From JACMLD01 sp964245425 (GTDB lineage: Bacteria > Bacteroidota > Bacteroidia > Chitinophagales > Chitinophagaceae), in NCBI GenBank assembly GCA_964245425.1, contig CAXTMV010000070.1, positions 1-21,656 of the forward strand: a stretch of DNA of 21,656 nt, read 5' to 3'. The notes beneath the pieces are model-generated. The model ran no database searches. It had not been told where the DNA came from and saw only the letters and a list, made by a program, of their open reading frames with translations. Each line of letters opens with the position of its first letter. Position 1 is the stretch's first letter. Positions 16,148 to 21,656 of this stretch are shown one piece after another. Made by a program: the position numbers and the translations under genes.

Positions 16148-18061
16148 ATGTGTAAAATCTACTTCCTGTCGCCAGTCTTTTTATTTATGGTATCCGCTCT
16201 TTCTGCCCAATCGCCCGGCGGCGTAAATGCCAGCCTCACCGCTTGGATCAAAGCAGATGCGGCAACCACCCTCAGCAGTTCGGACAGCCTGGATGCCTGG
16301 ACCTATGCCAACGACATTACCAAACAGTTTACAGCAAGTACACCCAGTCGCCCCCTCGTGGTTAGCGGGGCCATTAATTTTTTGCCGGTCGTTAATTTCA
16401 GTGGCAACAAGCTGATGGATGGCCCGGCCGGGGCCGATGCACCCATCACCGCAGGTAATCCCGCTTATTGCGTCTTTGCCGTGTGGAGAAGCACGCTCGA
16501 CAATAATTTTCAGCGGGTATGGTCGCAACGGCATTTTGGCGGCAGCGCCTCCGGCGATGGCTTTGCATTGGCCAGCTGGAACGACAATCGCTTTGGTGAT
16601 CAGCTGGAAGCCGGGCCCTATGACCAGGCATTGCTGCAATCTTACACCGCGGGCAAATGGAATATCACACAGCTAAATTTACTGAACCTGCCCACCAATG
16701 ATTTTGAGATGCGGGATCCGTTAAATATAAATGGCGCGCCACTTTCAACAACTACAATTGCAGGTGGTGGCGGCAGCCGTTTTATTTCCGATGTAAGCAG
16801 CCGGCTTGGCGCCCGTGATAACAATACGGAAGAAACACTTACCGGCGATATCGCCGAGCTGATTGTATACAATGCATCGGTAACTGATGCTACCCAGCGC
16901 AACCAGGTCTTCTCTTACCTGGCGCTGAAATACGGGCTGCACAAGGCAGGCGACTTTATTGCTTCCGATGGCACCACCATTACCTGGGATTCTACCGCCA
17001 ACAGCCTTTATGATCATTCCGTTTTTGGCATTGGGCAAGACGACAATGCAGGCCTGCTGATCGCCCGTTCCAACAGCATTGAGACGGGCAATGGCGATGG
17101 AACCGGCCAGGGCGGAAAAGGAAATATTGTTTTATCAGGTGCAACCAGCCAAAGCAACGGCGCATTTTTACTGATTGGCAACGATGATGGTGCCTTGTCT
17201 GAAACCAACAGCGATCTGCCGGGTACGGCAGATGCCAGTACCCGGCGGCTGGCCCGGGAATGGAAAGTGCAGCATACGGGCAACCTGGGTACCGTAAACC
17301 TGGATGTCGATTTTACCGGTATCAGTACTTCTGGCGTAATTGGCACCACCACCGATTTTTACCTGATGATAGATGACGATGGGGATGGCGATTTCACTAC
17401 CGGCCATACCAGCTATTTTGCCCCTTCGGGGTTTACGGGGCAGGTGGCTAATTTTACCGGCATCACTTTAAATAATAACGTGGTGTTTACGCTGGTAACA
17501 CTGGCTTCTCCCGCAACATTGCCCGTAACCTGGACAAGCTTTACCGCAACAGCCGCCACCAGCAGCGTTTTGTTAAACTGGTCAGTAGAGAACAACGAAC
17601 AGGGTAAATCTTTTGAGATAGAGCACAGCACCGACGGTATTCATTTTATTTCCATTGGCAAAATCAGCAATGAGGTAAACATGAAAAACTATTCATTTAC
17701 GCATGGTAATGTGGCCGGGGGATTGCATTATTACCGCATTTATCAATCGGATATCAACGGTACATCCAGCTATAGCAAAACAGTAACCGCCAGTATAAAA
17801 GCAGCGGATATTACTGCGCGGCTGATCAGCAACCCGGTGCAAAACGGTTCTGCCGCCATAGAAATTACAACGGCGAAACCTGTTACCATTGCCATTGAGA
17901 TTTGGTCGGCGGCCGGTGTACAAATTCTATCAAGGCAGCAGGTGGTAAATGCCGGTACCAGCAAGCTTGTATTACCGATGGCACATATTGCAGCAGGGAA
18001 CTATGTATTAAAGATTAAGGCGGGCAACGGGTCACAAACCATGCGCCTCGTGAAATTATAA
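16148..18061 (+). CDS. T9SS-secreted surface protein with LamG-like domain and type A sorting domain
   Basis: A 637-aa exported protein. The signal peptide MCKIYFLSPVFLFMVSALSAQ comes first. Next is a concanavalin/LamG-like region of about 220 residues (LTAWIKADAATTL to NQVFSYLALKYG) of the type found in many Bacteroidota surface proteins. An Asp/Gly/Asn-rich stretch follows (about 230-455) with possible calcium-binding acidic loops (IDDDGDGDFTTG). A fibronectin-III-like module lies near 458-550 (LPVTWTSFTATAA ... VLLNWSVENNEQG). The C-terminus (about 555-637), with NPVQNGSAAIEI and GNYVLKIKAGNGSQTMRLVKL-like strands, is a type A T9SS sorting domain. By family knowledge it crosses the outer membrane through the type IX system and is released or anchored. 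The role may be adhesion or polymer binding. ATG 16148 was chosen because it sits at the signal peptide; the longer frame from 16052 adds 32 unrelated residues. Confidence 0.88.
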   Translation: MCKIYFLSPVFLFMVSALSAQSPGGVNASLTAWIKADAATTLSSSDSLDAWTYANDITKQFTASTPSRPLVVSGAINFLPVVNFSGNKLMDGPAGADAPITAGNPAYCVFAVWRSTLDNNFQRVWSQRHFGGSASGDGFALASWNDNRFGDQLEAGPYDQALLQSYTAGKWNITQLNLLNLPTNDFEMRDPLNINGAPLSTTTIAGGGGSRFISDVSSRLGARDNNTEETLTGDIAELIVYNASVTDATQRNQVFSYLALKYGLHKAGDFIASDGTTITWDSTANSLYDHSVFGIGQDDNAGLLIARSNSIETGNGDGTGQGGKGNIVLSGATSQSNGAFLLIGNDDGALSETNSDLPGTADASTRRLAREWKVQHTGNLGTVNLDVDFTGISTSGVIGTTTDFYLMIDDDGDGDFTTGHTSYFAPSGFTGQVANFTGITLNNNVVFTLVTLASPATLPVTWTSFTATAATSSVLLNWSVENNEQGKSFEIEHSTDGIHFISIGKISNEVNMKNYSFTHGNVAGGLHYYRIYQSDINGTSSYSKTVTASIKAADITARLISNPVQNGSAAIEITTAKPVTIAIEIWSAAGVQILSRQQVVNAGTSKLVLPMAHIAAGNYVLKIKAGNGSQTMRLVKL

Positions 18062-18071
18062 TGAACACTAA

Positions 18072-18080
18072 ATTGTTAAT
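18072..18080. repeat. Left 9-bp target-site duplication
   Basis: ATTGTTAAT, repeated exactly at 18497-18505, directly abutting the terminal inverted repeat of the element at 18081-18496. Confidence 0.8.
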
Positions 18081-18139
18081 CATTGTTGTCCGGTTAAACC
18101 GTTAATAGACTGGCCGAGGGCCGGCCGGGCGCTCGCAGC

Positions 18140-18188
18140 CTTTTCGATGCTGCGTTTTGCTTTGAGGAGGTAACGCAGCATCGAAAAG
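18140..18188. repeat. 17-bp perfect hairpin inside the mobile element
   Basis: CTTTTCGATGCTGCGTT (18140-18156) and AACGCAGCATCGAAAAG (18172-18188) are perfect reverse complements around a 15-nt loop containing GAGGAGGT. No T-tract follows, so ordinary termination is unlikely, although it could stabilise the T9SS mRNA 3' end. Confidence 0.85.
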
Positions 18189-18204
18189 TGTGTCAGCCGA
18201 CACA
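18189..18204. repeat. Short hairpin directly abutting the 17-bp hairpin
   Basis: TGTGTC-AGCC-GACACA is a perfect 6-bp stem with a tetraloop, starting on the base after the 17-bp hairpin ends. Confidence 0.75.
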
Positions 18205-18232
18205 TGATTCAGCTGGGAAATAAAGCTTACGC

Positions 18233-18367
18233 AAACCGAAGGTTCAGCAACGTCCGTAAAATAAAATAGTTGTTGCTAAACCGAAGATTCAGCAACGCCC
18301 GTGAAATAAAATAGTTGTTGCTAAATCGAAGATTCAGCAACGCCCGTAAAATAAAATAATTGTTGCT
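18233..18367. repeat. Three tandem 45-bp repeats
   Basis: Units at 18233-18277, 18278-18322 and 18323-18367 differ at only five positions in total, and a fourth partial copy starts at 18368. Each unit contains AGCAAC ... GTTGCT, so each can form a hairpin. Because 45 is a multiple of three, a minus-strand frame (18227-18454, 75 codons) reads them as a 15-residue repeat, FSNNYFILRALLNLR. They lie inside the MITE-like element. Confidence 0.9.
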
Positions 18368-18496
18368 AAAACGAGGCATCTCAAAGGCCGCGGGTGTCGA
18401 TTTTGTCGAAACCAGGTATTTGTATTTGAGAAATGCTGAAAACCTTTGTTGCACCTGCCAATAAGTGAAAAAAATATCTTTACCCGGACAACAATG

Positions 18497-18505
18497 ATTG
18501 TTAAT
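18497..18505. repeat. Right 9-bp target-site duplication
   Basis: ATTGTTAAT, identical to 18072-18080, directly after the right terminal inverted repeat. Confidence 0.8.
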
Positions 18506-18519
18506 TTTTAATTAGCCGA

Positions 18520-18945
18520 TCACCTCAACCGATCAAGGCTCTTAACCAGTTTCTGGTCTTTGTTAATGCCTTTTATTGCAAGGAATAAAAAAATAGGGAT
18601 GATCAGCGTTACCAGTGCTGTGATGCTGTAGCTGCCTTCCCCGGCAACAAATTTCTGTGCTTCGGAATAATAGATGACCAGGTTTAGCAAGGAAACAATA
18701 AGCGTTACCAGGGTTAAGCGCAATTGCAATTTCCTGTTTTTGTACAAAAAGATGGCCAGTAACGCAATGGCCGTTACCAGGCAGGTCAATACTAAAATCA
18801 CCAGGCTGCTGCCGGCGGTAAGCGCCTTAAAATTTTTGATCTTATCGGGGCCGATAAAATTACCACTGTAAAAGGCCAACCTGAAACTGAAAAAAGCGGC
18901 TACGGCTGCCAGGATCAGCCAGATGCTTTGTAAACGTTGGATCAT
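18520..18945 (-). CDS. DUF4293-like membrane protein
   Basis: A 141-aa protein with four hydrophobic helices (about residues 6-23, 43-67, 76-93 and 107-123). The N-terminus MIQRLQSIWLILAAVAAFFS is the typical start of the DUF4293 family, a small four-helix membrane protein common in Bacteroidota and without known function. The C-terminal tail is basic (KGINKDQKLVKSLDRLR) and probably cytoplasmic. The gene is preceded by a terminator for the upstream minus-strand gene, so it is likely transcribed separately. Its stop lies 14 nt from the right target duplication of the mobile element, so the insertion did not disrupt it but may have replaced its native terminator. Confidence 0.85.
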   Translation of the reverse strand: MIQRLQSIWLILAAVAAFFSFRLAFYSGNFIGPDKIKNFKALTAGSSLVILVLTCLVTAIALLAIFLYKNRKLQLRLTLVTLIVSLLNLVIYYSEAQKFVAGEGSYSITALVTLIIPIFLFLAIKGINKDQKLVKSLDRLR

Positions 18946-19021
18946 GCTAAATGAAAATGGTTATTGAAATAATCCAAAGTTATTCATTTCTGCACAATCC
19001 GGTTGGCCTGGCAGGGTATTT

Positions 19022-19055
19022 AAAAAAAATAAACAGGCAACTTTTGCCTGTTTAT
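19022..19055 (-). terminator. Rho-independent terminator of the PepSY-like gene
   Basis: A perfect 12-bp stem (19029-19040 with 19044-19055, sequence ATAAACAGGCAA/TTGCCTGTTTAT) with a 3-nt loop. On the minus strand it is followed by eight T (19022-19029 as A on the plus strand). It lies 32 nt after the stop of the gene at 19088-19624. Confidence 0.9.
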
Positions 19056-19087
19056 AAAAGCCATTGTAGTATGTGTTGACGGCCTGC

Positions 19088-19624
19088 TTACAATGTTTTG
19101 GAAAAAGATTCCAGTACATCCATTTCGCCGTCGCAAACCCTAATTGTTTTGAAGGATATCTCATCCGCCAGGTAAAGCAGGTAAATCGTTTTATTTTCTA
19201 CCTGTATTTCCTGTACGCCGGAAATAGCATAATCATAATAAGTGCTTTTTACTTCAGCTCTTACGGCAACGGGCAGCTTTTTTTCATTGTAATACCTGGC
19301 ATTGTACAGCCAATTCCCTTTCTTATCGTAGTGCGACCTGTTACGAATACCATCAATGGTAAAATAGGCGATGGATCCGTCTGGCACGGCAAACCATTTT
19401 ACGTCTGTTGCTGTCTTGTAAGTACCTGCAAAGGCCCTGGTGGCTTTTTTGCTGATGGCATTCCTGGCCGGTACATCTTCGATACCGCCGGCAGCTGCTG
19501 TTGTGCGGCCGTTCTTTTCATTTTTTGCATACATCGCGGAATCCCGCGCATCCTGTGCATGCAGGTGGTGGTTGGTTGCCAGCAGGGCCAATAGCCCGCC
19601 AGCAAATAAGAAATTCTTTTTCAT
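19088..19624 (-). CDS. PepSY-like secreted protein
   Basis: A 178-aa exported protein with signal peptide MKKNFLFAGGLLALLATNHHLHAQ. The mature part resembles the PepSY-like (DUF2874, BLIP-like fold) family common in Bacteroidota. The recognisable pattern is AFAGTYKTATDVKWFAVPDG, then a strand pair ending in YDKKGNWLYNARYY, then KKLPVAVRAEVKSTYYDYAI. These proteins are periplasmic and their function is not established. The Ala/Gly-rich linker (about residues 40-55) after the signal peptide is unusual but not diagnostic. The gene is divergent from the sigma factor at 19837 and ends in its own terminator. The family assignment rests on the pattern, not a search. Confidence 0.75.
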   Translation of the reverse strand: MKKNFLFAGGLLALLATNHHLHAQDARDSAMYAKNEKNGRTTAAAGGIEDVPARNAISKKATRAFAGTYKTATDVKWFAVPDGSIAYFTIDGIRNRSHYDKKGNWLYNARYYNEKKLPVAVRAEVKSTYYDYAISGVQEIQVENKTIYLLYLADEISFKTIRVCDGEMDVLESFSKTL

Positions 19625-19643
19625 TTGATGAGGTTTAATGATT

Positions 19644-19722
19644 AACGATATCCGGTTAGTGGCAGGTGCTCATGGTTTCAGTGGAAGCAGGCTGTTAGCT
19701 GAGTACTGTATCGTTCCGGATA
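19644..19722. promoter_or_regulatory. Paired inverted-repeat motifs in divergent promoter region
   Basis: AACGATA (19644-19650) is complementary to TATCGTT (19709-19715), and TATCCGG (19649-19655) to CCGGATA (19716-19722). The two pairings cannot form together. They lie between the divergent PepSY-like and sigma factor genes and might be regulator sites; the evidence is weak. Confidence 0.2.
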
Positions 19723-19836
19723 AAAGGAGGTAATCCCTTATATGTAGACGTTGCATGGAAAGAGATCGGAAACAACGGCAGATAATTTTTTTTAGCTTTC
19801 TTTTTTTCCTAATTTAGGCTACCATCCACCTTATCT

Positions 19837-20433
19837 ATGGCCTTTTCCCGAAACTTGCTGCACCTGACCGATCAGACCATTATTAATGGGCTCAGGCAGG
19901 CAGGCATGGAAAGAAGAAAGGCTGAAGAACTATTGTTTACCAGCTACAGCTACTTCATACGGGAAGGCATGCAGAAATACAGCCTGCCCGAAGACCAGGC
20001 TTTTGATGCTTACTCAGACAGCATCCTGGCTGCCATTGCAAGAATCACCGATGGTTCCTTTGAAGGGCGTTCCTCCCTTAAAACCTGGCTGTTCCAGGTA
20101 TTCCAGCATAAATGTGTTGACCTTTTACGCAAAAAGACGACCAATAAGAACAGTATACACCAAACCGCACCGGTTTCTGATATACTGTACCAGTTATCCG
20201 ATAACAGTAAAACAATTGTACAGCAGCTGGTTGATAAAACAGATAGTGATCTGTTGCAGAAAAGGCTGACTGAACTGGGGCCCAAGTGCAAAGACCTGCT
20301 GCTATTATCAGCAGACGGTTATAGCGACAAAGCGTTATCGGCAGAACTGGCCTATAAATCGGCGGATGTTGTAAAAACAAGCAGGCTTCGTTGCCTGGAA
20401 AAATTACGACAGCTGTATAAAAGTCTTTTATGA
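19837..20433 (+). CDS. Divergent ECF-like sigma factor
   Basis: A 198-aa sigma-70 family protein. Region 2 is recognisable but divergent (FTSYSYFIREGMQKY ... AYSDSILAAIARI), with the promoter-melting segment SSLKTWLFQVFQHKCVDLLRKK at about residues 78-99. Region 4 lies near 145-198 (LTELGPKCKDLLLLSADGYSDKALSAEL ... KTSRLRCLEKLRQLY). It should direct RNA polymerase to a small target set. Its stop overlaps the start of the next gene by four bases (ATGA), implying translational coupling to a membrane protein that could act as its anti-sigma factor. The protein differs markedly from the other sigma factor at 11731, which lacks such a partner. Confidence 0.87.
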   Translation: MAFSRNLLHLTDQTIINGLRQAGMERRKAEELLFTSYSYFIREGMQKYSLPEDQAFDAYSDSILAAIARITDGSFEGRSSLKTWLFQVFQHKCVDLLRKKTTNKNSIHQTAPVSDILYQLSDNSKTIVQQLVDKTDSDLLQKRLTELGPKCKDLLLLSADGYSDKALSAELAYKSADVVKTSRLRCLEKLRQLYKSLL

Positions 20434-21167
20434 TTGAATGGTATGATCAAATCGCTGCTTATTTCAATGGGGGTCTTTCTGAAGAGGCCATCCTGAAATT
20501 CGACCTGCAGGTGCAGTCCGACCCGGCATTTGCCGAAGCCGTCGCCTTTTATTTCAGCTCGCAGCAGGCCGTCCTTGCGCAGCTGGCAGATGAAAAGAAG
20601 CAGCGATTCCGGGAACTGTATGCATGGCAGGGTGCCGCTCAACAAAAGCAGCCACCTGTCATTTACCTGAACAAATGGTGGAAGGCGGCCATGGCGGCTG
20701 CCGTTATCTTTGTTGTTGCGGCCACCTGGCTCTGGTGGCCACAGCCGTCGGCCGCTTCGCTGGCCGACAAATACGTACAAGATAATTTTTATGTATTGGC
20801 CGGTACCATGGGTGTGGCCGACAGCCTGCAGCAAGGCATCAACCTGAACAATAATAACCAGCTGCCCGCAGCGCTGCATATATTTGAAGCACTGACGAAA
20901 GCAGACAGCAATAACGAAGCGGCAATAAAAAATGCGGGGATTGTTTCCCTGCGCATGAAAGACTACGACAAAACACTTAGATATTTTACCCGGCTGGAAA
21001 ATATGACCTACCTGCATTCGAACCCTGGAAAATTTTACAAAGCCCTTACACTACTGGAACGCAACCTGCCTGATGAAACCCAAAAAGCAAAACAGCTACT
21101 GGAGGAAGTAGTACAAAACAACCTGCAGGGTGCATCAGATGCCCGCAGGATCCTCAAAAGATTGTAA
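20430..21167 (+). CDS. Membrane protein with TPR-like C-terminus, putative anti-sigma partner
   Basis: A 245-aa protein with three parts. The N-terminal segment (1-80) is helical and probably cytoplasmic. A single membrane helix follows (about 85-103, KAAMAAAVIFVVAATWLWW). The C-terminal part (about 110-245) is helical and has tetratricopeptide-like repeats around DSLQQGINLNNNNQLPAALHIFEAL and YDKTLRYFTRLENM. This matches the arrangement of Bacteroidota membrane proteins that sequester a cognate ECF sigma factor in the cytoplasm while the outer part senses or binds a partner. The N-terminus EWYDQIAAYFNGGLSEE is like the short zinc-free anti-sigma segments of such proteins. The four-base overlap with the sigma gene supports a functional pair. 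The anti-sigma role is an inference. Confidence 0.8.
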   Translation: MIEWYDQIAAYFNGGLSEEAILKFDLQVQSDPAFAEAVAFYFSSQQAVLAQLADEKKQRFRELYAWQGAAQQKQPPVIYLNKWWKAAMAAAVIFVVAATWLWWPQPSAASLADKYVQDNFYVLAGTMGVADSLQQGINLNNNNQLPAALHIFEALTKADSNNEAAIKNAGIVSLRMKDYDKTLRYFTRLENMTYLHSNPGKFYKALTLLERNLPDETQKAKQLLEEVVQNNLQGASDARRILKRL

Positions 21168-21196
21168 TGCTATTATTCATTTAAAAACTTCTATGT

Positions 21197-21656
21197 ATGA
21201 AATGGGCAAGACTAAAACCACCTGTATTACCCGGCGAATTAATCAAGAGCATACCGGCCGGTGATCTAAAGGCCATCGAAGATGAGCTGGGCAGGTATAC
21301 CGTGCAACTGGAGAAGCCAACTGTTCAGCATATGCACGATGATGGTTATGGCGAATGGCTGATTGTAAAAGACAAAGACATGCCTGCGCATTTTAATAAG
21401 ACGGATCATACCAATTACGAAGCTTTTATCGGCGGATTTCTCTATTATTTTGAAAAGCACAACAGTCTTAAAGAAAACGATGACAGGACTGTTTACATCG
21501 ATTGGGGAAAAATTAATGCTAAGGCCGCCCTTACCATTTACCTGAAGCCGCTGTACAAACCGCTTTATGATCAGAACCAGGAGGAGATTTGCGATACAAC
21601 GGTCAACGGTGGGGGATTAGATAGTACATTGGTTGCCAGCCGCAGCCCCCTTGCCC
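21197..21656 (+). CDS. Partial gene of unknown function, third member of sigma/TPR cassette
   Basis: An open frame runs from ATG 21197 to the window edge, 153 complete codons without a stop, starting 29 nt after the TPR gene. The N-terminus is MKWARLKPPVLPGELI and the visible part is acidic and soluble, with no signal peptide or membrane segment (segments such as YGEWLIVKDKDMPAHF and NYEAFIGGFLYYFEKH). I do not recognise a family. The close spacing and orientation make it a likely member of the sigma/TPR operon. In Bacteroidota such cassettes often continue with a CHAT peptidase or another effector, but no CHAT motif is seen in this part. A nearby ATG at 21193 is in another frame and ends after 23 codons. 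Confidence 0.75.
   Translation, partial: MKWARLKPPVLPGELIKSIPAGDLKAIEDELGRYTVQLEKPTVQHMHDDGYGEWLIVKDKDMPAHFNKTDHTNYEAFIGGFLYYFEKHNSLKENDDRTVYIDWGKINAKAALTIYLKPLYKPLYDQNQEEICDTTVNGGGLDSTLVASRSPLA

Larger units (their letters stand above)
18081..18496. mobile_element. 416-bp MITE-like non-autonomous element
   Basis: The element starts with CATTGTTGTCCGG (18081-18093) and ends with its exact reverse complement CCGGACAACAATG (18484-18496). The match extends to 17 of 18 bases inward. It is bracketed by the 9-bp direct repeat ATTGTTAAT. It has no transposase gene. Inside are a 17-bp perfect hairpin (18140-18188), a 6-bp hairpin (18189-18204) and three 45-bp tandem repeats (18233-18367). A 9-bp duplication is typical of several DDE transposase families (for example IS4-type); the parental family cannot be fixed from this alone. 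It sits in the gap between the T9SS gene and the DUF4293 gene, 20 nt past the former's stop. Confidence 0.75.

Noticed and set aside
18233..18367. CRISPR-like array
   Set aside because: The three 45-bp units are contiguous with no unique spacers between them, and no cas genes are present. They are simple tandem repeats inside a mobile element.
18227..18454. 75-codon minus-strand gene in the mobile element
   Set aside because: Its length comes mainly from the in-frame 45-bp repeats. It lacks a known domain and lies wholly within a probable MITE, so it is mentioned as a possibility but not called as a gene.

Overview
The window looks like chromosomal DNA from a member of the Bacteroidota, most likely the Chitinophagaceae. 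The evidence is a protein with a type IX secretion (T9SS) C-terminal sorting domain, DUF6427- and DUF4293-type membrane proteins, a PepSY-like periplasmic protein, starts without Shine-Dalgarno sequences, a TAnnTTTG promoter box, and a large ECF sigma factor repertoire. No rRNA, tRNA, CRISPR array or intact transposase gene was found.

Layout. 72-1007 (+) encodes OxyR with both redox cysteines. It converges on a minus-strand block of two tandem paralogous membrane-anchored alpha/beta hydrolases (1111-1950 and 1994-2776) and the K+ transporter Kup (2882-4876). A 28-bp inverted repeat separates kup from the hydrolases. 5308-7850 (+) holds a secreted protein of unknown function and a DUF6427-type polytopic protein. 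It is followed by purQ (8016-8696), a free-standing DsbD-alpha-type domain protein (8770-9225) and a full-length DsbD (9304-11274). A structured intergenic region with a bidirectional terminator separates dsbD from a minus-strand ECF sigma factor (11731-12312). uvrA (12590-15397) follows, then a 750-bp low-coding stretch with possible gene remnants, then a 637-aa T9SS cargo protein (16148-18061).

Downstream of the T9SS gene lies what appears to be an undescribed non-autonomous mobile element of 416 bp (18081-18496). It has 13-bp perfect terminal inverted repeats, exact 9-bp flanking direct repeats, internal hairpins and three 45-bp tandem repeats. Next come a DUF4293-type membrane protein and a PepSY-like secreted protein, both on the minus strand. 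The window ends in a plus-strand cassette: a divergent ECF sigma factor, a membrane protein with a TPR-like C-terminus that overlaps it by 4 nt, and the first 153 codons of an unrecognised third gene cut off by the window edge.

The genes work together in several ways. The two thiol-reductase genes look like one periplasmic electron-transfer pathway in which the cysteine-bearing alpha domain is supplied by a separate protein. The sigma/TPR pair looks like a signalling module controlling, or acting with, the truncated downstream gene. Most of the rest is housekeeping: DNA repair, purine synthesis, K+ uptake and the peroxide response.
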